Below the pieces are notes generated by a model. That model saw only the letters and a program-made list of their open reading frames with translations. It was not told the DNA's origin and ran no database searches. This document shows positions 50,167-59,479 of a DNA stretch of 64,000 nucleotides, piece by piece (the first letter of the stretch is position 1; every line of letters starts with the position of its first letter). This DNA comes from Jaenimonas drosophilae (lineage: Eukaryota > Euglenozoa > Kinetoplastea > Trypanosomatida > Trypanosomatidae): positions 17,753 through 81,752 of the forward strand of contig JASAON010001601.1 of the NCBI GenBank assembly GCA_030849065.1, written 5' to 3'. The position numbers and the translations under genes were made by a program.

Positions 50167-50842
50167 TCTCCACGTGTTGAGTTTGGGTGCCGGGAGTAGA
50201 ATCTGAGTCACAGTGGGAGACTACTTAGAAAAGGCGCTAAGCTGTTCCACAGGAAAATAGAGAGGGAGCAGAACGAGTGAATGATGCAGTCTACCCAACC
50301 ACCACACCGTTGGCAGTTTTTAAGCCTAGCACACTGAAGCTGACGGTATTGATTTCAAAGAGAATCACGCATCTCACTCACATTGGTCTACACTGGGGAA
50401 ACAACAAAGAGTACAGAAGCACAGCATTATGAGAAACACCACATGACAAGATGTGACACTCCTCTATCCGCTGTCGTGTTGCCTGCCCCCCTGTTGAGTT
50501 GGTTGTCGTATCTATACTCCCTCATCCTGCGGAAAGGTTGTTGGTCCGCGCAAGATGATGAAGGTTTTCTCAACCAGGTGTCCCCGTGAGGAGGGACGAA
50601 TGAAATCGAAAAAAAAAGCGAGTAAAAAAAGATAAGACGGATGATGTCTGCGGGTCTGACGTCAGCTAGCCAAGGTAACGATCCGGCACCTCACCATTGT
50701 GTTTGTTGGTGACGGAAAAACATGAAAAGAGTGCAGGAGCTGCATTGCATCGCAGGGAAACGACTACCAAGTCGAAGGATCACCAGCATCTTTCGTTGCT
50801 GTCGGTTTCTGTCACTGAGCTGTTGTCATCCGCACACACACG
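50167..50842. other. Intergenic region between IFT46 and kinase genes
   Basis: About 680 bases. Candidate acceptors for the kinase gene lie just beyond 50200 on the minus strand. A-rich runs near 50600 are seen. No gene, RNA or repeat array supported. Confidence 0.5.
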
Positions 50843-52102
50843 TCACTCGTGTTGGAAGTGCTGATTTGCGTGGAATTCCTCGTACAGCGTAAACATGACA
50901 TGAAGAGAGTCGATGAGCGACGTGTAGGTTGGGATGTCGAGAAGCACGCAGAGCGTCTTCACATATTGCTCCATATCCAGATCAATGTGAGACGATGGAA
51001 GCTGCAAATCAGAGTTCAGGACTTCCTCAAAAGCAGGTGGCCACACCTGCATCAAATTCTCAACATCTGGCATCGGCTTCTGGTAGTTCACCACGGGCAG
51101 GGCCTTCTTGTAGTGGACCTTCTTCACATCAGCGATCCAACGGTCAATCACCTCCGGACGATTGGCGGCATCTTCAAAGGAGTCCACCTGAACGTGTGGT
51201 GCACCGCGGCCATGGACGTTGGTCGCGCGGAGCTCCAGCTGCACCACGGCAGGGTTGGATTGCGGAATGGAAGGCTCATCTACCACATACAGACCAAGCC
51301 CATCCGGGCGGTTGTCGGGCCGCGGAACCTTGATGAAGGGGTCGAGGTCACCCACTGCTGGGATGTAGTCCGGAATAAAAGGACGCAGTTGAGCTGGAAG
51401 CTCTGTAATGAAGGGCTGGTAGTCGGAGATGAGTTTGAACAAGTCTTGCATCTCCCTACTGGCGCTGGCGTTGATCTTTGCGTAGCGAGCGGGTGAGTAC
51501 TCAAGCTTAGACTCCACTTCCTGAGCATTGCTGCTGGACATGGGGATGATGGCATCTGGCTTCTGCCCAGCGTATCCCTGCGCGCGATAGACATCCTCTC
51601 CATCACTTTCATCCTCTTCATCGCTCTCCTCATCGCTGTCATCCTCTTCAGGGGCCATTCGATTTCCTGGTGGTGGCGTGTCTACCTGGCTGGTGTTCTG
51701 CGATACTTCTTCCTGTGGTGCATGTCCTAGTCGTCCACCCGGGATAGGGGTCTCACTCCCGTCCTCGTCAATGGGTGGGGTAGGTGCGCGCGGTGGTGTG
51801 GGAACGTTGTCGGCGTCCGTCACATCCACACGCTCGTCGTTCTGGTCATTGCTCAGGACCGTTGCACCACCATCGGGGCCGGAACTGGGGCTTACATGGC
51901 CTAAGGTTGGCGCTTGACGTCCCGATTCGTGTGGAGTTCGGATGTTACGATCATCCTCCACCGGGTACGCCTCATCGTTGGGGTTGTCATGGAGCATGCC
52001 ACTGTCGGGCACAGGAACACTCAGAGCCTCATGCTCATCGAGGTCGCTGGGCTGCTGATGCTCACTCAGCTTTTCGCTGGCCGTCATGTCGCTCGTGGAC
52101 AT
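50843..52102 (-). CDS. IFT46: Intraflagellar transport protein IFT46
   Basis: A 419-residue IFT-B complex subunit needed for flagellum assembly and, in Chlamydomonas, for import of outer dynein arms. The first about 200 residues are acidic and disordered (Pro/Asp/Glu, with EEDDSDEESDEEDESDGED). The conserved C-terminal domain (about 213-415) is clear: EMQDLFKLISDYQPFITELP, LRPFIPDYIPAVGDLDPFIK, VPRPD, LYVVDEPSIPQSNPAVVQLE, IDRWIADVKKVHYKK, NYQKPMPDVENLMQVWPPAF and DLDMEQYVKTLCVLLDIPTY, then SLHVMFTLYEEF. These blocks match the family nearly without gaps. The ATG at 52102 is the first of the frame. Confidence 0.96.
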   Translation of the reverse strand: MSTSDMTASEKLSEHQQPSDLDEHEALSVPVPDSGMLHDNPNDEAYPVEDDRNIRTPHESGRQAPTLGHVSPSSGPDGGATVLSNDQNDERVDVTDADNVPTPPRAPTPPIDEDGSETPIPGGRLGHAPQEEVSQNTSQVDTPPPGNRMAPEEDDSDEESDEEDESDGEDVYRAQGYAGQKPDAIIPMSSSNAQEVESKLEYSPARYAKINASASREMQDLFKLISDYQPFITELPAQLRPFIPDYIPAVGDLDPFIKVPRPDNRPDGLGLYVVDEPSIPQSNPAVVQLELRATNVHGRGAPHVQVDSFEDAANRPEVIDRWIADVKKVHYKKALPVVNYQKPMPDVENLMQVWPPAFEEVLNSDLQLPSSHIDLDMEQYVKTLCVLLDIPTYTSLIDSLHVMFTLYEEFHANQHFQHE

Positions 52103-52670
52103 TGTAAATGTACGAAGATGATGAAAATTTACGGGCTACGATGAAGTGGGCTTTTACTGCGACTGACGTACAATTGCAGAAAATCTGTCCCAAGGTGCTG
52201 CCTCGACTCAGTCAGTAGAGAAGGGGGTATATTCCAGCGTCACCAACAGAGCTCTTGTGATTCTCGTCGTCGTGCGTCACTACAGACACTGTCACGCGGC
52301 AAATACTACTACTAACGGATATGAAAGAAGAAGGAGTGAAAGTAGTTATACCACATGAAGAAAGCCGAGTTGACTTTACACGATGTGTGGTGCATGTCTC
52401 CCCACAAAACGAATACAGTCAAGCGACGATAGTACTACAACTTTACCATAAGCGGGGATTGGCTCAAAAAAAAGTCAATGTAGCACGGCAGCTCCAACAA
52501 GTTTTTAGAGTGCAAGCGTGGGTAGAGAAAAGATGACCGCCTCAACATTATATGTGATTGTGAAGCGCAGCATGTCGTGAAATTGTAATTATGACGATCA
52601 TGAGCACCGAGCAGTGAGGCATCGATAGGGCCTCCACCAGAAAGTGATTGAAACAGATCACGAGAACCTT
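52103..52670. other. Intergenic region upstream of IFT46
   Basis: About 570 bases. A plus-strand frame at 52321-52536 (71 codons, ATG start) is antisense to the array and has no recognisable domain, so I do not call it a gene. Otherwise only UTR-like sequence. Confidence 0.5.
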
Positions 52671-53027
52671 CTAGAAAATGATGTGAATGCCAAAGGGGAG
52701 GAGGATAAGTGCAACGACAACGGCCATAGCAATTGTCATTAACATGCTAACCCCAAGTGCGCGCCAAAACATCAGCTTCTCATACAAAACGGGAAATCCA
52801 AGAAACATGGGCAGGGTTGGAATGACGTACCACAGCGTGTACCACGCGTGATTGGATATCAGCTCCTTCGATTGATTCTCAACCTCTAGCCAAATCAGGG
52901 TCATGACCGTTACCAACGGAAGAGCTGCGAGGAGTCCTCCAAGTCTATCATTTCGCTTTGCGACCTCTGCGACTGCTACCACCATCGATGCAGTGGCAAA
53001 ATACTTGAAAATCACATACGCCCACAT
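52671..53027 (-). CDS. DUF3147-like membrane protein, copy A
   Basis: A 118-residue, strongly hydrophobic protein with about four membrane spans. It has the signature of the bacterial DUF3147 family: an N-terminal helix followed by SMVVAVAEVAKRNDRLGGLL and AALPLVTVMTLIWLEVE, an amphipathic segment with HAWYTLWYVIPTLPMFLGFP, then two further spans ending LILLPFGIHIIF. Function of the family is not known to me. Copy B (118 aa) lies 149 bases upstream in the same direction and is clearly homologous along the whole length, so this is a local duplication. A family mainly known from bacteria makes transfer into the eukaryote lineage plausible. Confidence 0.8.
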   Translation of the reverse strand: MWAYVIFKYFATASMVVAVAEVAKRNDRLGGLLAALPLVTVMTLIWLEVENQSKELISNHAWYTLWYVIPTLPMFLGFPVLYEKLMFWRALGVSMLMTIAMAVVVALILLPFGIHIIF

Positions 53028-53176
53028 AGCAAAGTCGTGGTTGCGTTCGGACTACAAAGAGAGGGAGCGAGGAAAGGAGTTTCGGTGAATCTCTTGGGGA
53101 AATGTGTTGCGGGATGGGGGAAAAGCAATCAATTAGTAGCCAGCACTGAAAGCTCCTTACACATCACAACTACTCA

Positions 53177-53533
53177 TCACATTAGCTCAATACCCCAACG
53201 CTGCACGAATAATGCGAAAACCTCGAAGCAGAGAATTGTGAGAACGCACACAAGCATCAAGCTCCACCAAAAGTTCAGATAGTCGTAAAAGATGGGGAAG
53301 GCGACAAACATCGGAAGCGTGGGGACCACGTACCAAAAGGTGTACCATGCATGCAGAGAGATCTTCTCTGTTGACTCTCCTTCCACATGAAGCCAGATGA
53401 GTGTGAGAATGGTGACAAGAGGAAGGGCAGCCAGGAGTCCACCAATCTTATCACTAATTTTCGCGACCTCTGACACCACCACCACAGTGAGTGTAGTGAT
53501 GGCATACTTTGTGAGTAGTCTCCATGAGTTCAT
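53177..53533 (-). CDS. DUF3147-like membrane protein, copy B
   Basis: A 118-residue paralogue of copy A: TVVVVSEVAKISDKIGGLLA, ALPLVTILTLIWLHVEGEST, HAWYTFWYVVPTLPMFVAFP. The block GGLLAALPLVT is identical in both. The C-terminal spans are less alike (FWWSLMLVCVLTILCFEVFA), suggesting the copies have had time to diverge. Four membrane segments are predicted by eye. The ATG at 53533 begins the protein; there is no targeting peptide that I can recognise before the first span. Confidence 0.8.
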   Translation of the reverse strand: MNSWRLLTKYAITTLTVVVVSEVAKISDKIGGLLAALPLVTILTLIWLHVEGESTEKISLHAWYTFWYVVPTLPMFVAFPIFYDYLNFWWSLMLVCVLTILCFEVFALFVQRWGIELM

Positions 53534-53965
53534 TGTGTTGTATCAAAAGCTGTGAACATCAGAATGGACATACACACACACACAACTGCAGTTTTGATTC
53601 TCACTGAGATGGAAATGTTGCGGAGACGGCAACACCTAAACCTCTGTGTACAACAAAAAAGAAGAGCAAAGTATCAAGGAAAGATAGAAACGCATTGTTT
53701 GCCGCATGAGTGTTCCGCTGTTGGTCACATTGTGCAGGAAAGCATGGTAGCGTGGGCAGGAGTTTCTTGTGGGTGAACGTGCGAAAGAAAGGTGAGTACA
53801 CAGGTGGTATAGCTGTTGAAGTAGGGAAATCTACCAGCTCTCATTTATAGGCCATGTTGGACTTCACTCACGGGCTTCAGTGTCGAACAAGTAGGTATGG
53901 TCAGGCTAGTATCACTGTTTGTACGTTGAGTGTAATGAATGGAAGGGCAAACTCCATTCAAAACG
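53534..53965. other. Intergenic region
   Basis: About 430 bases between the TOG protein gene and DUF3147-like copy B, with a short CA run near 53571-53585. No gene supported; the plus-strand frames here look random. Confidence 0.5.
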
Positions 53966-56900
53966 TCACGATGCTTGCAGAATGGGTGGAAGATGGAATA
54001 GATCTCCAGAATTTGCGTCCTCAGAGAGCTTGCGCTGGAGCTTCTTCTTTATGTACACTCGAAACGCCTCACTGCATCGGTTGAACTGAGTGTTTAGTTC
54101 AGACTCAAAATCTGATGGGTCGTGCACATGTAAGTAGTTGTAGAGATCGTCAATCCCTTCAGATGAAGTAACATGGCTTCGGATTTTGCTGAAAATTGCT
54201 GCAATGTCAGACGGAGCGGCCTCAGTCAGCTTACTTGCGCTGCGGTAAGTATGACGTCCACTGGCTGTTGCACTGTTCCTGTCTATGCAAGTCGATGAGG
54301 GAAAACTTCGCTCGCTTTGCAAGTCACTGGTCGGATCGACATGTCCCAGCGAAATACGGGCTCCAGTTTTCCGTGGAACCGGAGACTCTGAAGCGCGTTG
54401 CTGTTTGATCTCTTCGGCAACCTGGATTTCGTTGCTGCTCTTATTCATAGTCGACTTCTCCTGCGCTTCAATACAGCCACGGATAAATCGTGTAACAAGA
54501 TTCTCCGAGCCCACCAGTTGATTGGACATGGCAAGGAGTTCTTTGCCGCTGCGTTTTGTTGCGTTCTGTAATATTGTTTTCACTGTGCGGATGGGTAAAT
54601 CATCCAGCTCCCGAAACGACGTTGGGGGATGCTGAAGGAGGTATTCATTGCAGCAGAGAATGATATTCTCGCGCGATACCAAACTTAAGTCGACTCGCAT
54701 GATACACTTGACAGTAACTTGGATAAACTTCAGATCATTTCGATTTCCTGACTTGAGATACGTTGCGGAATAGCTTGCCATACGGGAAAGCAGTGCGTTG
54801 AAAACACTGTTGGCTGGGCATCCTTCAAGAAGACGCAGCGTCATGTTGTTCAACGACTTAATCACTCGATCATTCAGCGAGAACTGATCCGACAAAAGGC
54901 AGTCAAAGATGATGCCAACAAGGCCAGACACCATTGCACTGTCGCATAGTTGTGTTGCATCGGAAACAAAAATCTCGCTGAGGCATTCAATCAGAGTCAT
55001 GGCGAGGACTGGTTCCAGCTTCCGCGTATTGTCGTGTAGACGTGCAGTCATGACTTGAATCAATTCAGTCGTCACATCCATAGCTTCTCCCGCTTTACAC
55101 CGCTTTAAAAAATCAGAGCACATAGACTGTGCAGTTCCGGTTGTAGCAGAGCGAAGCCCAACGGTGATCTCAGGAATAGAATAATGCACCTCATTGTTCT
55201 TCGGTGCATCGCTACTCCTTTCTTCGTTGTCACGACACAGGTCTCTTGAGTGAAGTTTCTGTGGGGTCTTCCTTGACAGGGAAGCACGAGATGCACTTAC
55301 TGGAGTCTCCACATCTCTGTACGCTGCTGGAAGTTGGGACTGCACGTCCCGGCCGCTCTCCTCTTCATTGTCCGGGTGAAGATTCTGTCCTCCAAGAGAC
55401 TCGGCACAGATCAGCATTTGTCTCTCAATGGCAGGTGTAACGAGCTGCTGATCAGCTGGCTTCAGCTGAGCAACAAAACGAAAGATAACCTCACTTCCAA
55501 GAATTGGTAATATAAACCGAATCACTTGCTCCGCAGCCGCACGAACCTCCTGAATACGATCCATCAGAGCACGAGTAACGCCCGGAACGAGAAGTTGCAG
55601 CCCAGGGCGAGAAATTGGCGCTGTATCACCAAGATTTTGAAAGCCAAAAATCATCGCCTCAAGTGTGCCTTGTCGTCCAGCATTGGACTCACAGGACAAG
55701 GGCTTCTGAAGTGTAGGCAAAAGATTGGCAATACCGACGGCTTCCACTCCTAAAAATACAACTTTACGCGCCTCGTCTCTCAAAACAGCCTTTTGATCTC
55801 CGAGCATCGCAAACGCACCAGGGAGCAATTTCCGCAATCCAGATGCACACTCTTCAAGGCCACCAGCTTCTACGACCACCGGAATAAGACGAAGAACATC
55901 AACGACGAAATTCTTGTTTACTTCGTCGAATCGACTCTGAAGTGCTCTCAGAATAGCTTCCGCATCACTTCCACTGATCTTTCCTCCCGAATTAGAAATG
56001 TAGTCTTCAACGTGGCGCACACCTCGCAGGCGGTTGCGCCAGTCATCTCCTGAACAAATTTCACCCAAGATCGGCTTCAAGCTCAAAAGCTGGTCACCGG
56101 AGCTGGGTCGAGGCGAGGCACAAGCTGATTTCGTGCCTCTTTGCTTTGGCAGCGACAAGCCAGTCGGGCTAGGTGATTGACTAGAATTTCGATGCCTCTT
56201 TTGATTGGAAGACGCATTCTGAGCTGGTAATGAGGATTCTGCTCGAGAGTTTCGCTGCGAGGCGTCTCGAGCGGCAGGAATACCTTTCCTGGCAGCCGCT
56301 TGTTCGTACATTGCCAGCGCAGGTTCGCTCAATGTGGAAACGCACTTATCGACAGAAGAGCCCGCAACAGTTCGCAACATCACAAGCAGCTCGATAGACG
56401 ACGCTCGCAAAGATGGGCTCACATCGTGGCAAATCTTCACATAATCAACGAGACTTTTCGCGTCAACTTCCTTTCCATTCTTTCCAGATGAAATGAGTTC
56501 CAGGCAAATCTCATTGCACTCCTGCAAAAGCTTATTTGTTCGGATGGTAGCGGCTGTGAAAGTAAGATGTTTCACCACAAAACGAGCTCCGTACAAATTG
56601 GCAATTGTCGTTATTAATTCACGGATTGGGAGACGAGCTTTAGGCTCTGCAGCACGTCTACCAAACCCTGTAATGAGAGCATAGCATGCGCCAGGAGACG
56701 CAAATGATGCCTTCGACAAAAAGGTGCTGAAAATCGCCAAAATGACCTGAAACACCTGCAAATTAGCCTCGTCAAAGCCTGGATAATTGCGTAAGCAAAC
56801 CAAGACAGCATTCAGATTGTTACTGCACGATGTGGGTGTCCATCGTTCTACCGCTGACTTCACTTTTTCTACCCCCTGCAGCCGTTTTGACCAATCCGAC

Positions 56901-58726
56901 GATCTTAGCAGCTCTAGAACAGCAATGTCACCACCAAGAAGGCCCAACACAGTGTTTGGTGCATCCATCTTTGCTGGAAGGGTCGACTCGAGACTCACTC
57001 CATCATCCAAATTAATGTGGGAGGACTGACCCCCGTGATTAGAGACTCGAGACAGTGGTTTCGAACTGATGTGCTCGGACGCTGAATCTGCATCTTCAAC
57101 CCGTTGAACCTTTTTTGCCGGAGATTTCGACGGAGATGAGTCTTGGTTTCCAGAGTTTGCTTCCACAGGAGTTTCAAGTTTCGAGCCAACTTCGATCAAA
57201 CGGGATCTCTGTTTTGCATCCATCGATGATAAAACAGCCGAAAACTGCTGCTCCCCAAACATTCTCATCAAACTTTGCAAGATTACGTACGCAACGTCAC
57301 GATTTCCTGCTTTCTCGTCATTAACCATCCGCTGAAGCATAGTTGTTGATTTCCCAAACTTCACAAACTGAGTGCTGTCGAAGGATTTCAGGAGCCTGAC
57401 GCAAAAGTTCATTGAGGCCAATCGTTGCGTCGGGTTTTTTCCCTGCGTAATCTGGTCCATTTCATCGATGTAGTTGTCGACAGTCAGGCAATGATAAAGA
57501 ACAAGCTTCTCAAGAGTTTGCATTACGTGCTCTAATACACTGGTCTTTTTATCCTTCATTTTGTCAAACAAAGGGACCACGTAGTTTCTCGCGTAGGGTC
57601 CAAATGCCGATCGAAGACCTCGAGCACACTCCTGAATCATCTTGAAACCAAGAAGCATGGGAGGCGCCTGAGGATCAAGTAAGTAGATACGCATCATGCT
57701 TGCAAGCTCATGGTAGTCATCCTTGGCGCGAAACTTTGCTACAGCAAGCAATGGCATCAAGGACTCGCTGACGCACGCACACCTGTCCTGCCAAGAGACG
57801 TTTTTGTCGAGGGCATCGTGGAAGAACTTACGGGGAAGCCTCTGAAGGATAGCTGATTCTTCCAATGATGCAAAGGTATCGTCATCCACATCAACATTGC
57901 CGCCAGGCCCTACAAGCTTGCCGATCGGCTTAACTGCCCTTGAGTCCATCGTAGGTGTTGCATCTTCATAACCTCGAATGCGCCTCGGAGGGTTTCCACC
58001 AAGTGTCAAATTCTCAAACTTTGATTCGAGCTCCTGAAGTTGAACATCGCGTAGATCTGACAACGCTGACTTGATACCAGCACCCATGAATCTGTAGCAC
58101 TGACAGCAAAGGTTTGAAGCCTCTTTTCGCACCTGAGGATTTGCGTCATTGAATAGTGGCTGCATCGCCTTTATGATTTCGCGGGACGGAAAGTGTTGAA
58201 TACCAAACTCCTTCACCAATTCACCACACAGCTGAGCAGCAGACAATCTGTTTCTGGGAACTTTGTGGCTAAAGGCTGGGAGCAGATGCTGAAAGACCTC
58301 ATTCACACTTCCAAGCCCCACAAGCGATACGACAAGCTTTGTGGAAGACTCCACAATCTTTGGCCTTCCAGTAATGCCCTTTTCAATACAAAAAGGAATG
58401 CTATTACTAACGATTGCATTGTAGTTATCATCATTTGTCGTTAACGAGCCTGACAAGACAATTCTGAGCATGCACTCAAGTAACGATAACTGAGCTGAGG
58501 CATTACCCTCACAGCAGATCTTCCCAAGGTTTTTGCATAGTAGTGAGACAGACTGAGAAGAAGGTTTAACCTCATCGAAGCCTTCCTGCCTGGCCTTCCA
58601 ATTTGAGTGAAGAAGCTTCTGTTCTAGGCTGAGAGAGCTAAAGTCTTCCTGCTCATCTGCGTACTCTCCTATTTGCATAGCGGCATTTCCGCCGCCCCCA
58701 CCCACTGGCCTGTCATCAAAATTCAT
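53966..58726 (-). CDS. XMAP215/ch-TOG-family microtubule polymerase
   Basis: A 1586-residue TOG-array protein. Such proteins bind tubulin dimers through TOG domains and promote plus-end growth. TOG openings are visible near residue 40 (SNWKARQEGFDEVKP), 290 (NVSWQDRCACVSESLMPLL), 610 (SSDWSKRLQGVEKVKSAVER), and 895 (GDDWRNRLRGVRHVEDYI), with a further helical-repeat region after about 1185. The C-terminal segment near 1510 (IFSKIRSHVTSSEGIDDLYN, FNRCSEAFRVYIKKKLQRKL) resembles the small C-terminal domain of XMAP215. Linkers are Ser/Lys-rich (SPSKSPAKKVQ), as expected for microtubule binding. The ATG at 58726 (MNFDDRPVGGGGG) follows CCCCTAAG/GTTAG. The gene is lower in GC (about 42-48% in lines I counted) than the rest of the window. 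Confidence 0.9.
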   Translation of the reverse strand: MNFDDRPVGGGGGNAAMQIGEYADEQEDFSSLSLEQKLLHSNWKARQEGFDEVKPSSQSVSLLCKNLGKICCEGNASAQLSLLECMLRIVLSGSLTTNDDNYNAIVSNSIPFCIEKGITGRPKIVESSTKLVVSLVGLGSVNEVFQHLLPAFSHKVPRNRLSAAQLCGELVKEFGIQHFPSREIIKAMQPLFNDANPQVRKEASNLCCQCYRFMGAGIKSALSDLRDVQLQELESKFENLTLGGNPPRRIRGYEDATPTMDSRAVKPIGKLVGPGGNVDVDDDTFASLEESAILQRLPRKFFHDALDKNVSWQDRCACVSESLMPLLAVAKFRAKDDYHELASMMRIYLLDPQAPPMLLGFKMIQECARGLRSAFGPYARNYVVPLFDKMKDKKTSVLEHVMQTLEKLVLYHCLTVDNYIDEMDQITQGKNPTQRLASMNFCVRLLKSFDSTQFVKFGKSTTMLQRMVNDEKAGNRDVAYVILQSLMRMFGEQQFSAVLSSMDAKQRSRLIEVGSKLETPVEANSGNQDSSPSKSPAKKVQRVEDADSASEHISSKPLSRVSNHGGQSSHINLDDGVSLESTLPAKMDAPNTVLGLLGGDIAVLELLRSSDWSKRLQGVEKVKSAVERWTPTSCSNNLNAVLVCLRNYPGFDEANLQVFQVILAIFSTFLSKASFASPGACYALITGFGRRAAEPKARLPIRELITTIANLYGARFVVKHLTFTAATIRTNKLLQECNEICLELISSGKNGKEVDAKSLVDYVKICHDVSPSLRASSIELLVMLRTVAGSSVDKCVSTLSEPALAMYEQAAARKGIPAARDASQRNSRAESSLPAQNASSNQKRHRNSSQSPSPTGLSLPKQRGTKSACASPRPSSGDQLLSLKPILGEICSGDDWRNRLRGVRHVEDYISNSGGKISGSDAEAILRALQSRFDEVNKNFVVDVLRLIPVVVEAGGLEECASGLRKLLPGAFAMLGDQKAVLRDEARKVVFLGVEAVGIANLLPTLQKPLSCESNAGRQGTLEAMIFGFQNLGDTAPISRPGLQLLVPGVTRALMDRIQEVRAAAEQVIRFILPILGSEVIFRFVAQLKPADQQLVTPAIERQMLICAESLGGQNLHPDNEEESGRDVQSQLPAAYRDVETPVSASRASLSRKTPQKLHSRDLCRDNEERSSDAPKNNEVHYSIPEITVGLRSATTGTAQSMCSDFLKRCKAGEAMDVTTELIQVMTARLHDNTRKLEPVLAMTLIECLSEIFVSDATQLCDSAMVSGLVGIIFDCLLSDQFSLNDRVIKSLNNMTLRLLEGCPANSVFNALLSRMASYSATYLKSGNRNDLKFIQVTVKCIMRVDLSLVSRENIILCCNEYLLQHPPTSFRELDDLPIRTVKTILQNATKRSGKELLAMSNQLVGSENLVTRFIRGCIEAQEKSTMNKSSNEIQVAEEIKQQRASESPVPRKTGARISLGHVDPTSDLQSERSFPSSTCIDRNSATASGRHTYRSASKLTEAAPSDIAAIFSKIRSHVTSSEGIDDLYNYLHVHDPSDFESELNTQFNRCSEAFRVYIKKKLQRKLSEDANSGDLFHLPPILQAS

Positions 58727-58941
58727 CGAAACTAACCTTAGGGGCAATAACAATGAGCAGACGTCAGCAGAATAAGAGCAAAGAGAAGAACATTGCATTC
58801 ATCCACCGCAGCACTGCTGTTATCACATGCGTCATAGAAGTCAAAAACAGTGTGCAGCTAAGGAGACTCAACACAAGCGATAGGCGGAAGCGTCTTGTTT
58901 CAGAGAAGTCGCAATCCATTGAAAAGCACCAGCTGAGAGAA

Positions 58942-59391
58942 TCAATCTTTGGAGCTGAATTTTTTCAACAACTCCTGCACAACCTCGTCTGCGCACTCAG
59001 AAGGGGCAACATTCTTGCGCTCATATACCTCCACATAGCGATCACTCCGATTAACCACGACGAAATCTTCACCAAAGAACACCTGGTCAGTTGGCATATC
59101 AATCCACTCGCGGCTTGTCACATCTGCGGTACCTGCTACATCGGTTGGTAATTGCAGCAGCGGCTGCGAGTGTGCAGAACAAAGTCTCTTTTTCTTTGAT
59201 GTCCTTCGCCGGCGACCCATGCACAAGTTCCACAGCTGCGTCAATTTGCGTATTGCGAATATACACAGAAGAGCTAGCGCCATGCTTTTTCCTAAAGGAA
59301 GAAACTTCCTGACGTTAAGTTGTGGGATTACCTTATTTGAAACATCACCAAAAGCGACCAAGTCGCTCACAGCCTCTCCATATAACGACAT
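58942..59391 (-). CDS. Small single-span membrane protein, unknown
   Basis: A 149-residue protein with one likely membrane helix (SMALALLCIFAIRKLTQLW, about residues 36-54) followed by a very basic stretch (GRRRRTSKKKRL), which by the positive-inside rule puts the C-terminal part on the cytosolic side. The C-terminal about 60 residues look folded (REWIDMPTDQVFFGEDFVVV, RYVEVYERKN, EVVQELLKKF). The start at 59391 is the first ATG of the frame. No family recognised. Composition is like the neighbouring TOG gene and unlike the GC-rich island just beyond its 5' end. Confidence 0.6.
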   Translation of the reverse strand: MSLYGEAVSDLVAFGDVSNKVIPQLNVRKFLPLGKSMALALLCIFAIRKLTQLWNLCMGRRRRTSKKKRLCSAHSQPLLQLPTDVAGTADVTSREWIDMPTDQVFFGEDFVVVNRSDRYVEVYERKNVAPSECADEVVQELLKKFSSKD

Positions 59392-59479
59392 TTCAGCCAG
59401 TGACCGCTACCATGATATGAGATCAAGGAGGGAAGATTGAGTCCAGCAATTGAAAAGAGAAGCCACCACAGCCGCATCG

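Noticed and set aside
52321..52536. Plus-strand 71-codon frame upstream of IFT46
   Set aside because: It is antisense to the array, short, and without a recognisable domain or clear acceptor signal.
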